DNA from: Campylobacteraceae bacterium
GTDB lineage: Bacteria; Campylobacterota; Campylobacteria; Campylobacterales; Campylobacteraceae
Assembly: GCA_031259875.1 (NCBI GenBank)
Contig: JAIRKW010000114.1
Location: 1-8,091 of the forward strand
Length of the DNA: 8,091 nucleotides
Direction: 5' to 3'
This document shows, piece by piece, positions 1 to 6,971 of this stretch (positions within the stretch are counted from its first letter, which is position 1; every line of letters begins with the position of its first letter). The notes beneath the pieces were generated by a model. That model worked only from the letters and a program-made list of their open reading frames with translations. It was not told the origin of the DNA and ran no database searches. Made by a program: the position numbers and the translations under genes.

Positions 1-726
1 TCTCCAGGACCTTACATAGACTTGTTTAAAGAGGCTATTGCGCCTGCGCTTGAGGCAAAAGGTTACTCTTTTGAGTATAAAGAGTTCAGTGATTATGTTC
101 AGCCGAATTTAGCTTTGAACAATAAGGCAATAGATGTCAATATCTTTCAGCACAGTGTGTATCTGGCTAAGTTTTCAGCAGATAAGGGTTTAAGTTTATC
201 ACCTTTGATAAGCGTTCCTACCGCCGCTCTTGGCATATACTCAAAAAAGTATAAAACGCTTTCAGAGATTAAAGACGGCTCTTCTATTACTATTCCAAAC
301 GACGCTACAAATTTGGCGCGTGCGCTTAGATATCTTCAAACGGCAGGCTTGCTTAAAATCAAACCCGAGATAGACGCTGCGAAAGCTTCTGAAAAAGATA
401 TCGCGCAAAACCCTAAAAAGCTTAAAATCAAACCCATAGAAGCAGCTGGAATACCACGCACGGTAGACAGTGTTGATGTGGCTGTTGCAAATGGAAATTA
501 CGCAATTTCAGCAGGTATCTACTCAACCGCTATAGACAGAGAGATTTTATCCGAAGACTATATAAATGTTATAGCTGTAAGAACGGCTGATTTGGATTCA
601 AAGTTTGCAAAAGACATTAAAGAAACCGTCCAGTCAGACGCATTTATCAAAGTCGTTAATGACCCGAATAAAGCATATAAAGATTTCCAAAAACCGCAGT
701 GGCTATTGGAAAAAATCAAAAAATAG
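1..726 (+). CDS. metQ: MetQ/NlpA-family methionine-binding lipoprotein, 5' end missing
   Basis: Periplasmic, membrane-anchored substrate-binding component of a methionine-type ABC importer. The reading frame is open from the first base (SPGPYIDLF...), so the gene starts upstream; the TTG at 22 is internal, not the start. About 241 residues are visible against roughly 260-275 for the family, so the signal peptide, lipobox and first beta strand are missing. Family hallmarks seen are DYVQPNLAL, IDVNIFQHSVYL, the hinge-region SVPTAALGIYS, IPNDATNLARAL, NPKKLKIKPIEAA and VAVANGNYAISAG. The usual DANYFQHxPYL is here DVNIFQHSVYL, and the usual TNEGRAL is TNLARAL, so ligand preference may differ from classical L-methionine. 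It lies immediately before metN and metI, giving the order Q-N-I rather than the N-I-Q of E. coli. Family is secure; methionine as ligand is inferred from family. Confidence 0.93.
   Translation, partial: SPGPYIDLFKEAIAPALEAKGYSFEYKEFSDYVQPNLALNNKAIDVNIFQHSVYLAKFSADKGLSLSPLISVPTAALGIYSKKYKTLSEIKDGSSITIPNDATNLARALRYLQTAGLLKIKPEIDAAKASEKDIAQNPKKLKIKPIEAAGIPRTVDSVDVAVANGNYAISAGIYSTAIDREILSEDYINVIAVRTADLDSKFAKDIKETVQSDAFIKVVNDPNKAYKDFQKPQWLLEKIKK
351..435 (+). repeat. Exact 16-base direct repeat inside metQ
   Basis: The 16-mer GCTTAAAATCAAACCC occurs at 351-366 and again at 420-435, offset by 69 bases, which is exactly 23 codons. Both copies are read in the same frame and encode LKIKP, once in GLLKIKPEIDAA and once in KKLKIKPIEAAG. 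The offset keeps the reading frame, so this could be a small gene-conversion event or convergence of two lysine-rich loops. The bases between the copies are not repeated. Confidence 0.6.
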
Positions 727-743
727 ACACTCTTTTGACAATT

Positions 744-768
744 ATTACGGCTTGCATTAGGCCGTAAT
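744..768 (+). terminator. Intercistronic hairpin between metQ and metN
   Basis: ATTACGGC (744-751) pairs perfectly with GCCGTAAT (761-768). A T-G wobble at 752/760 would extend the stem to nine pairs and leave a seven-base loop (TGCATTA). It starts 17 bases after the metQ stop. The following bases, GACTATTTTC, contain only a short T run, so it is a weak intrinsic terminator at best. It could instead act as an mRNA 3'-end stabiliser or attenuator, giving more binding protein than ATPase and permease, which is a common arrangement in ABC importers. The stem is seen directly; the role is inferred. Confidence 0.55.
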
Positions 769-805
769 GACTATTTTCAATATCTAATTTCGGAGATTAG
801 CGATT

Positions 806-1816
806 ATGGTAAATATTAATCATGTAAGCGTTGAGTTTAAAGGTAAAAATCATACTTTTAAAGCTGTGAATGATGTCAGTTTGAAGATTAAAAAAGGGGA
901 GATTTTTGGCATTGTAGGCACCAGCGGAGCAGGGAAAAGCACGCTTTTGAGGACTATAAATCTTTTGCAAAAGCCAACTTTGGGCGATATATTTATAGAC
1001 TCTGTGAATATTACTGATTTTACGGGAAGTAAATTAAGAAGCGTACGGCATAAGATAGGTATGATTTTTCAGCATTTTAATCTTATACACACAAAAACGG
1101 TATATGAAAATATCGCTTTTCCTATGACAATCTCCGGCGTGCAAAAAGATGCAATAAAAAAAAGAGTTTTGGAGCTTTCAGAGCTTGTGGGATTGTCGGA
1201 TAAAATCCGCTTTTATCCTTCGCAGCTTTCAGGCGGACAAAAACAAAGAGTCGGCATTGCGCGCGCTTTGGCTAATAATCCACGTATTCTGTTGTGTGAT
1301 GAGCCGACTTCTGCTCTTGATTTGGAGACAACAAACTCTATTTTGGAGCTTTTAAAAGATATCCATCAAAAGACAAAAATTACCACTGTTTTTATCACGC
1401 ATGAGATGGATGTCATCAAAAAAATATGTACAAAAGTCGCCGTTATGGACAATGGCGTTGTGGTAGAGTCGGCGGACGCTTATGATATATTTGCCACGCC
1501 AAAACACCCTTTTACAAAAAAACTCGTTTCCCATACGCTCAATCTTGAACTGCCTGAGAGGATTTTCAAAGACACTAAGGGAGTTTTACTGAAGATTATC
1601 TATAGCGGACAAAAGGCCGAAGAGTCTGTTTTGTCAGATATCATACGCAAATTTAATGTGGATATAAATATTTTGCACGGAAAGATTGAGTATATAAACG
1701 AAATACCTCTTGGCATTCTCATCGTAAATATAAGAAATGAAAACGACGCTAAGATAGAAAATATCATCAAATATCTAAAACAAAGAACAGCATCAGCGGA
1801 GGTGTTCAATGGATAA
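806..1816 (+). CDS. metN: MetN, methionine ABC transporter ATPase with C-terminal NIL regulatory domain
   Basis: Cytoplasmic ATPase that drives the importer; two copies would dock on two MetI subunits. In 336 residues it carries Walker A GTSGAGKST (38-46), the Q-loop Gln89 in GMIFQHFNL, the signature LSGGQKQR (141-148), Walker B ILLCDEP with catalytic Glu166, the D-loop SALD (169-172) and the switch His199 in FITHEMD. The MetN-typical HPFTKKLV follows at 234-241. Residues about 258-330 look like a NIL domain (PLGILIVNI near 301-309), which in MetN proteins binds cytoplasmic methionine and inhibits transport, so feedback control is likely. Length is normal. The ATG at 806 follows GGAG at 792-795 with a fairly long ten-base spacing. 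The 3' end overlaps metI by eight bases. Confidence 0.95.
   Translation: MVNINHVSVEFKGKNHTFKAVNDVSLKIKKGEIFGIVGTSGAGKSTLLRTINLLQKPTLGDIFIDSVNITDFTGSKLRSVRHKIGMIFQHFNLIHTKTVYENIAFPMTISGVQKDAIKKRVLELSELVGLSDKIRFYPSQLSGGQKQRVGIARALANNPRILLCDEPTSALDLETTNSILELLKDIHQKTKITTVFITHEMDVIKKICTKVAVMDNGVVVESADAYDIFATPKHPFTKKLVSHTLNLELPERIFKDTKGVLLKIIYSGQKAEESVLSDIIRKFNVDINILHGKIEYINEIPLGILIVNIRNENDAKIENIIKYLKQRTASAEVFNG
1798..1804 (+). promoter_or_regulatory. Strong Shine-Dalgarno for metI inside metN
   Basis: GGAGGTG lies four bases before the metI ATG at 1809, within the last codons of metN. It is the best anti-16S match in the window and decides the metI start. It supports efficient re-initiation across the overlap, so MetN and MetI should be made in similar amounts. 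Confidence 0.7.
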
Positions 1817-2468
1817 TATATTGTCATTACTGCCCGATTTGTCAATGGCATTTTGGGAAACATTCCAAATGGTCGGCATAGCATTCTCTTTGTCTGTCAT
1901 TTTGGGTATTCCTTTGGGACTGTTTTTATTTATCACAGACAAAGGACTCTTTTTTGAAAACAAAGTTTTACATGTTATAAGCGGATTTTTGATAAACGTT
2001 ATAAGATCTGTACCGTATATCATTTTGATGGTGCTTTTACTCCCGCTCTCGCAGGCTCTGATAGGAACCACGATAGGTCCGATAGCCGCTTCCATCTCGC
2101 TCTCTGTTGCCGCCATAGCTTTTTATGCAAGATTGGTTGAAGCGTCACTGTGTGAAGTTGATAAGGGAGTCATTGAAGCTGCCGCCGCGTACGGAGCAAC
2201 TCCGCTTCAAATAATCAAAAACGTACTGCTTGCAGAAGCATTCCCCGGACTCATCAGAGGCTTGACGGTTACTGGTATCAGTCTTATAGGGTATTCGGCG
2301 ATGGCAGGTATCATAGGAGGAGGCGGAGTCGGTGACTTGGCTATAAGGTTTGGTTACTACCGCTACGAAACCGACGTCATGATTATCACTGTCATAGCAC
2401 TCATTATTCTTGTCCAAATAGTGCAGATGGCAGGCGATACTATCGCAAATATAGCAGATAAAAAATAA
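1809..2468 (+). CDS. metI: MetI, methionine ABC transporter permease
   Basis: Inner-membrane channel subunit that would form a dimer with two MetN. The 219-residue product matches the usual MetI length of about 217-230 and shows five hydrophobic segments at roughly 20-42, 56-80, 86-108, 150-172 and 188-208. The family hallmarks are visible: NVIRSVPYIILMVLLLPL (63-80), the EAA coupling loop EAAAAYGATPLQIIKN (123-138) that docks on the ATPase, then SLIGYSAMAGIIGGGGVGDLAIRFGYYRYETDVM (158-191). No truncation or frameshift is seen. The start overlaps metN by eight bases and has a strong ribosome binding site. The gene is followed after 13 bases by the acyl-CoA ligase gene, so the transporter and the enzyme genes probably share an mRNA. 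Confidence 0.95.
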   Translation: MDNILSLLPDLSMAFWETFQMVGIAFSLSVILGIPLGLFLFITDKGLFFENKVLHVISGFLINVIRSVPYIILMVLLLPLSQALIGTTIGPIAASISLSVAAIAFYARLVEASLCEVDKGVIEAAAAYGATPLQIIKNVLLAEAFPGLIRGLTVTGISLIGYSAMAGIIGGGGVGDLAIRFGYYRYETDVMIITVIALIILVQIVQMAGDTIANIADKK

Positions 2469-2481
2469 ATAGGAATTTTCT

Positions 2482-3804
2482 ATGTCAAAAAAATATTGGA
2501 ATGAAAAAATTGAGACTATGCCGCGCGCAGAGTTGGAGGCTTATCAGTTGGAGGCTTTGAAAGAGTATCTTGTTTTTGCTTATAACAATTCGCCCTATTA
2601 TCATAAGAGTTTTGATGAACACGGCGTGAGTCCTGATGATTTAAAGGAGCTTAGCGATTTGCAAAAATTCCCTTTCATCAATAAAAAGATTGAACGCGAC
2701 AGACAGATAGCCGCTCCTTTTTTGGGAGACCTTGCATGCGTTCCTGAAAGCGACGTTGTGTACATCTCTGCTTCAAGCGGTTCAACGGGAGTGCCCACTA
2801 TAAGTCCTTTTACGCTGAAAGATTTTGACGAATGGCAGGATGTGGAGGCAAGGCTTTATTGGATGGTCGGAATGCGTCCTAAAGACAGATATCTTCATGC
2901 GCTGAATTTTACGCTTTTTGTAGGAGGTCCTGATGTCATCGGCGCTCAAAATTTAGGCGCACTGTGCATTTGGGCAGGAACTGTTCCTTCGGAAAAACTT
3001 TTGTTCATCATGAAAGAGTTTCAGCCGACTATCACATGGACTACGCCCTCTTACGCATGGCATCTTGGAGAGAGCGCAAAAACACAGGGTATTGACCCTG
3101 CAAAAGATTTATCCATAAGAAAAATTATCGTCGCAGGCGAAACGGGCGGTTCGATATCTGCCACAAGAAAAGAGATAGAAAAGTTATGGAATGCAGAACT
3201 GTTTGACTTTTACGGTATATCCGATATTTATGGAGCATGTGCAGGTATGTGCGAATATAAAGACGGTTTGCATTTGGCTGAAGACCACATTTTGGTAGAG
3301 GTGCTAAATCCAAACACTCTGCTTCCTGTTAAAGACGGCGAACAAGGCGAGATAGTTTTCACGACTCTTAAAAAAAGAGCAAGACCTATGATAAGATTTA
3401 GAAGCGGAGACATAGGCTTTGTGAACCGTGAAAAGTGCAAGTGCGGCAGAACTCATACGCGTATCTACATAACAGGACGCATAGACGATATGTTTATAGT
3501 CTCGGGTGTAAATGTCTTTCCAAGCGATATCGAGTATGTCGTAAGGACGATAGAGGAGCTTAGCGGAGAGTACAGGATAATCATAGACGAAGAGGAGCAT
3601 TTGACAAAATTTGACATTGAGGTTGAAAAAGAGGATAACATTTTGCTGACACAAGAGTTGGCGCTATCCGATAAATTGTCAAAAAAAATTAAAGAGAGGC
3701 TTGGAGTTAAGCCAAGACATATTAAAATTCTGCAAAAAGGCGACATACCGCGCGCAACTCATAAAGCAAAACGCATTATAGACCAAAGAAAGAAATCGGA
3801 ATAA
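2482..3804 (+). CDS. paaK: Phenylacetate-CoA ligase family (AMP-forming) acyl-CoA synthetase
   Basis: Cytoplasmic adenylate-forming enzyme: carboxylic acid + ATP + CoA gives acyl-CoA + AMP + PPi. At 440 residues it has the PaaK length and layout: an N-terminal WNEKIETMPRAELEAYQLEALK (6-27), the phosphate-binding loop SASSGSTGVPT (96-106), the A5-like YGISD (244-248), KDGLHLAEDHILVEV (260-274), RPMIRFRSGDIG (301-312), CKCGRTHTRIYITGRIDDM (319-337), GVNVFPSDIE (342-351) and the terminal PRATHKAKRIID (423-434) with the probable catalytic Lys428. Departures from common PaaK are Asp248 where Glu is usual and THKAKR in place of xGKAKR. Substrate is unknown; aryl-acetic acids are typical of the family, but neighbours suggest an acid related to an amino acid side chain. 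AGGAA at 2471-2475 precedes the ATG by six bases. The symbol marks the family, not a proven phenylacetate role. Confidence 0.85.
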   Translation: MSKKYWNEKIETMPRAELEAYQLEALKEYLVFAYNNSPYYHKSFDEHGVSPDDLKELSDLQKFPFINKKIERDRQIAAPFLGDLACVPESDVVYISASSGSTGVPTISPFTLKDFDEWQDVEARLYWMVGMRPKDRYLHALNFTLFVGGPDVIGAQNLGALCIWAGTVPSEKLLFIMKEFQPTITWTTPSYAWHLGESAKTQGIDPAKDLSIRKIIVAGETGGSISATRKEIEKLWNAELFDFYGISDIYGACAGMCEYKDGLHLAEDHILVEVLNPNTLLPVKDGEQGEIVFTTLKKRARPMIRFRSGDIGFVNREKCKCGRTHTRIYITGRIDDMFIVSGVNVFPSDIEYVVRTIEELSGEYRIIIDEEEHLTKFDIEVEKEDNILLTQELALSDKLSKKIKERLGVKPRHIKILQKGDIPRATHKAKRIIDQRKKSE

Positions 3805-3805
3805 A

Positions 3806-4975
3806 ATGGCAAACGTAAGCGAAAGAACAAAATTTTTCACAGAGTCCGTTATCAGGCGTATGACGCGCATAAGCAATGAATATAATGCCGTAAATCTCTC
3901 TCAGGGATTTCCCGACTTTGAGCCTCCGTTGGAATTGAAAGAGGAGCTGCAAAAAGCGGCTTTAAACGGACCGCACCAATATGCCATAACATGGGGAGCG
4001 CCCAACTTTTTGGAAGCTTTAGCAAAAAAGCAGAGCCGCTTTATGGGCATTCCCATTGAGCCGCAAAAAAATATCGTCGTAACATGCGGCAGTACTGAAG
4101 CGATGATGGCAGCTCTTATGTCTGTTGTCAATCCTAACGATAAAGTGATTGTGTTTTCTCCGTTTTATGAAAATTACGGCGCGGATACTATCTTGATAGG
4201 GGCAGTTCCAATTTATGTGCATTTGACGCCTCCATCTTTTAGTTTTGACAAAAAAGCGCTAAGAGAAGCCTTTCTTCAAAGACCAAAAGCTATCATTATC
4301 TGTAATCCCGGCAATCCTACAGGAAAAGTATTCAGCGAAGACGAACTGCTATATATAGCAAGTTTAGCCGAGGAGTTTGACACATGGGTCATAACGGATG
4401 AAGTTTATGAACATATCGTGTATCGGCCTCATAAACACACATATTTTGCGTCGCTTCCAAATATGTTCAAAAGGACTATATCTTGCAGCTCTTTATCTAA
4501 AACTTACTCTATTACAGGATGGCGGCTTGGCTATATTATAGCTTCCGAAGAGGTTATAAACGCGGCGCGCAAGGTTCATGACTTTTTAACGGTCGGTGCT
4601 GCCGCGCCTTTGCAGGAAGCGGCTGTAAAAGCTTTGTATTTTGAGGATAGCTATTATGAAGAGCTGCTTTCGCACTATGCACATAAAAAAGAGCTGTTTT
4701 TAAAGCTGCTTGATGAAGCAAATCTTAAATATATTGACCCCGAAGGCGCATACTACGTTATGGTGGATATTTCGGAGTTTAATGTAAAGGATGATGTTGA
4801 ATTTTGCGAATGGCTGGCGCGCGAAGTTGGAGTTGCCGCAGTGCCCGGTTCTATATTTTTCAAAGAGAATATCCAAAGCTTTATCCGCTTTCATTTTGCC
4901 AAAAAAGATGAGACTCTTTTGGAAGCGGGCAAAAGACTTTTGAGACTGCGCTCTGCTCGCAAACGCTATGTGTGA
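3806..4975 (+). CDS. Class I/II PLP-dependent aminotransferase
   Basis: Fold-type I aminotransferase that interconverts an amino acid and its 2-oxoacid, probably with 2-oxoglutarate/glutamate as partner. The 389-residue protein shows the substrate loop NLSQGFPDFEPP (30-41), HQYAITWGAPNF (57-68), the phosphate-binding GSTEAM (95-100), NPGNPTGK (167-174) with Asn170, TDEVYEH (197-203) with the pyridine-binding Asp198 and Tyr201, the Schiff-base Lys232 in SSLSKTYSITGWRLGY (228-243), and the carboxylate-binding Arg361 in FIRFHFA. The NLSQGFPDF motif is shared with kynurenine/glutamine transaminase K and the YbdL methionine aminotransferase, which prefer aromatic amino acids and methionine; closer specificity cannot be read. 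The start lies one base after the upstream stop, and its end overlaps the oxidoreductase gamma gene by eight bases, tying it to that enzyme. Confidence 0.9.
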   Translation: MANVSERTKFFTESVIRRMTRISNEYNAVNLSQGFPDFEPPLELKEELQKAALNGPHQYAITWGAPNFLEALAKKQSRFMGIPIEPQKNIVVTCGSTEAMMAALMSVVNPNDKVIVFSPFYENYGADTILIGAVPIYVHLTPPSFSFDKKALREAFLQRPKAIIICNPGNPTGKVFSEDELLYIASLAEEFDTWVITDEVYEHIVYRPHKHTYFASLPNMFKRTISCSSLSKTYSITGWRLGYIIASEEVINAARKVHDFLTVGAAAPLQEAAVKALYFEDSYYEELLSHYAHKKELFLKLLDEANLKYIDPEGAYYVMVDISEFNVKDDVEFCEWLAREVGVAAVPGSIFFKENIQSFIRFHFAKKDETLLEAGKRLLRLRSARKRYV

Positions 4976-5498
4976 GATAATATGGTATGGAAGAGGCGGC
5001 GGCGGAGCGTTCACTGCCGCCAGACTCTTAGGTATCGCCGCAAACATTGAAAACAGATACGCCTTGGCTTTCCCGACATTTGGACCGGAACGAAGGGGCG
5101 CTTTGGTGCTTGGATTTACAAAGCTTGATGAGAATAAAATTTTGGACAGAAGTGAGATTGCGGCGGCGGATTTTGCTATAGTCCTTGACGAGACGCTGTT
5201 TTCAAACGACGTTATAGATAGATTAAAACCGGATGGAACTCTGCTCATCAATACTAAAGATACCTCAAAATACGTATCTTACTGTAAAAATGTTGTCGGC
5301 TTGGACGCTTCGGCTTTAGCGCTTAAAATATTGAAAAAACCTATAGTCAATACGGCATTTTTGGGAGCGTTTGCGGCTGTCTCAAGCGAGGTTAGCTTTC
5401 AAGCGCTGGAAAATGCCATAAAAAAAGATATGAAAGCCTCTTTAGTTGAGAAAAACATAGAGCTTTTAAAAAATTCATATGAGAGCGTAAAAAGATGA
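4968..5498 (+). CDS. 2-oxoacid:ferredoxin oxidoreductase, gamma subunit (PorC/VorC type)
   Basis: Gamma subunit of a four-subunit pyruvate/2-ketoisovalerate-type ferredoxin oxidoreductase; in the family this domain helps bind CoA. At 176 residues it is near the usual 180-190. The N-terminus IIWYGRGGGGAFTAARLL (4-21) and ALAFPTFGPERRGALVLGFTKL (32-53) are typical, as are IVLDETLF (71-78), PDGTLLINTKD (88-98) and NTAFLGAFAAV (128-138). One oddity stands out: the family motif is GRGGQG and here it is GRGGGG, with Gly at residue 12 encoded in a ggc-ggc-ggc-gga run (4995-5006). The ATG at 4968 has no clear Shine-Dalgarno and lies inside the aminotransferase gene, so translation is probably coupled; it puts the motif at the expected distance from the N-terminus. 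The end shares ATGA with the next gene. Confidence 0.9.
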   Translation: MCEIIWYGRGGGGAFTAARLLGIAANIENRYALAFPTFGPERRGALVLGFTKLDENKILDRSEIAAADFAIVLDETLFSNDVIDRLKPDGTLLINTKDTSKYVSYCKNVVGLDASALALKILKKPIVNTAFLGAFAAVSSEVSFQALENAIKKDMKASLVEKNIELLKNSYESVKR

Positions 5499-5791
5499 AA
5501 AAGCCAAGATTATACTCTTATACAGAGCCAAAATCCATTGAGGATTATCCCTGGTCGCCCTGTTTTAAGGCGGGTCATCTTGTATCTGTAAATAAAAACT
5601 ATAGAGTGTTAAAACCAGTGATAGATGAAAAAACCTGCGTGGGCTGTATTTTGTGTTATGCTCTTTGTCCTGACGGCGCAATTTTCCGCTTTGATAACAT
5701 AGTAAAGGTGGATTATGATTTTTGCAAAGGGTGCGGTATCTGTGCGAACGAGTGTAAAAGCGGCGTGATTAAAATGGTTAAAGAGAGCTGA
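5495..5791 (+). CDS. 2-oxoacid:ferredoxin oxidoreductase, delta subunit (2x[4Fe-4S] ferredoxin-like)
   Basis: Small iron-sulfur subunit that passes electrons from the catalytic subunit to free ferredoxin. Two bacterial-type cluster motifs are complete: C48-x2-C51-x2-C54-x3-C58-P and C77-x2-C80-x2-C83-x3-C87. The second is followed by Lys88 instead of the usual Pro. Residues 1-40 include PWSPCFKAGHL (19-29), typical of the delta-subunit N-terminal extension, and VDYDFCKGCGICANEC (72-87) is close to the PorD/VorD consensus. At 98 residues it is a normal delta subunit (about 80-130). The ATG at 5495 overlaps the gamma stop as ATGA, with GAGAG at 5481-5485 as a possible ribosome site. The alpha gene starts one base after its stop. 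Confidence 0.93.
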   Translation: MKKPRLYSYTEPKSIEDYPWSPCFKAGHLVSVNKNYRVLKPVIDEKTCVGCILCYALCPDGAIFRFDNIVKVDYDFCKGCGICANECKSGVIKMVKES

Positions 5792-5792
5792 A

Positions 5793-6971
5793 ATGCCGCA
5801 AAAAAGAGAATTTTTATCAGGAAACGAAGCTGTTGCCGAAGGCGTTAAATTATGCCGCCCGCATGTCATAGCCGCTTATCCCATAACACCTCAAACGATA
5901 GTCGTAGAACGCTTGTCTGAAATGGTAGAGAGCGGGGAGTTAAAAAGCGAATATATGCACGTAGAGTCCGAATACTCCGCGCTGTCAGCTCTTATGGGAG
6001 CAAGCGCGGTTGGAGCCAGAACGTTTACGGCGACCTCTTCGCAGGGGCTTCTTTATATGGCTGAATGTCTGCACTATGCAAGCGGCGGGCGTTTTCCTAT
6101 TGTTATGATGAATGCAAACAGGTCTTTAGCGCTTCCTTGGAATATCTACGGCGACCAGCGCGACTCTTTATCCTTACTTGACTGCGGATGGATACAAGTA
6201 TATGCCGAAGATGCGCAAGAGAGTCTTGACCTTGTCTTGCAAGCTTTTAAGATTGCCGAAGACAAAAGAGTCTCAACGCCCTTTATGATAAATCTTGACG
6301 GATTTGTCCTTACGCACACTTATGAATCCGTACTGATACCAAGTCAAGAAGAGGCGGACGCATTTTTGCCTAAATTTTCCACGACAAACAAGATGGATTT
6401 AAATAATCCCGTAAATATGGGTTTTAGCTCAACTCCAAATGACAATATGGAGTTCAAATATATACAGCACAAAGCCATGCTTGATGCCAAAAATGTCATA
6501 AAAGAGGTTGGAAGCGAATTTGCAAAAATGTTTAAAAGAGATTACGGCGGCTTAATAGACAAATACAAAACCGAAAATGCGGATATAATACTTGTAACCA
6601 TAGGAAGCATAACTTCAACTGCGCGCGTTGTTGTAGATGAGTTAAGAAGCAGCGGTTTCAAAGCCGGTCTTTGCAAGATACGCTATATGCGCCCTTTTCC
6701 GCACGAAGAGATATCCTCTTTGGACGCGGAAGTTATCGGCGTTTTAGAAAAAGATATCTCATTTGGGTATGAGGGGACGGTTTTTACAAATGTAAATTCT
6801 GCATTGATGAGAGCGGGAAAGTGTCCTAAAACTATCAATTTTATAGCAGGACTTGGCGGACGGAGCATTTCAAAAAAAGATTTGCATGATATGTTTAACA
6901 CTCTAAGCCGTGCTAAAAACGGTGAAAAAACCGAACAAATCCAATTTATAAATACAAAAGTGCCGCTATGA
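5793..6971 (+). CDS. 2-oxoacid:ferredoxin oxidoreductase, alpha subunit (PorA/VorA type)
   Basis: Large subunit that forms the thiamine-diphosphate active site together with beta. The 392-residue protein begins with SGNEAVAEGVKL (9-20), followed by the pyrimidine-binding AYPITPQTIVVERLSE (28-43), the conserved Glu58 in HVESEYSALSALMGASAVGARTFTATSSQGL (56-86), and NRSLALPWNIYGDQRDSLSLLDCGWIQVYAED (109-140). A linker at about 185-255 leads to the transketolase C-terminal-like domain ENADIILVTIGS (261-272), IRYMRPFP (297-304), VLEKDISFGYEG (317-328) and FIAGLGGRSIS (350-360). Length and motifs fit separate-subunit POR/VOR enzymes. The substrate (pyruvate, branched-chain or aryl 2-oxoacid) is not decided by what I can see. 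Its stop overlaps the beta start as ATGA. Confidence 0.93.
   Translation: MPQKREFLSGNEAVAEGVKLCRPHVIAAYPITPQTIVVERLSEMVESGELKSEYMHVESEYSALSALMGASAVGARTFTATSSQGLLYMAECLHYASGGRFPIVMMNANRSLALPWNIYGDQRDSLSLLDCGWIQVYAEDAQESLDLVLQAFKIAEDKRVSTPFMINLDGFVLTHTYESVLIPSQEEADAFLPKFSTTNKMDLNNPVNMGFSSTPNDNMEFKYIQHKAMLDAKNVIKEVGSEFAKMFKRDYGGLIDKYKTENADIILVTIGSITSTARVVVDELRSSGFKAGLCKIRYMRPFPHEEISSLDAEVIGVLEKDISFGYEGTVFTNVNSALMRAGKCPKTINFIAGLGGRSISKKDLHDMFNTLSRAKNGEKTEQIQFINTKVPL

Noticed and set aside
22..24. TTG at 22 as the start of metQ
   Set aside because: The frame stays open to base 1 and the upstream residues SPGPYID match the family interior, so this is an internal leucine codon of a gene cut by the window edge.
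727..805. SAM or other riboswitch in the metQ-metN gap
   Set aside because: The gap is only 79 bases and holds a single simple hairpin, too short for known SAM aptamers. Any riboswitch would be upstream of metQ, outside the window.
1793..2116. Minus-strand open frame opposite metI
   Set aside because: Fully covered by metN/metI coding sequence, no plausible ribosome site or domain.
4700..5251. Long minus-strand open frame (183 codons) opposite the aminotransferase/gamma junction
   Set aside because: It lies opposite two genes with strong family motifs; its translation shows no recognisable domain and it is best explained as an antisense shadow.
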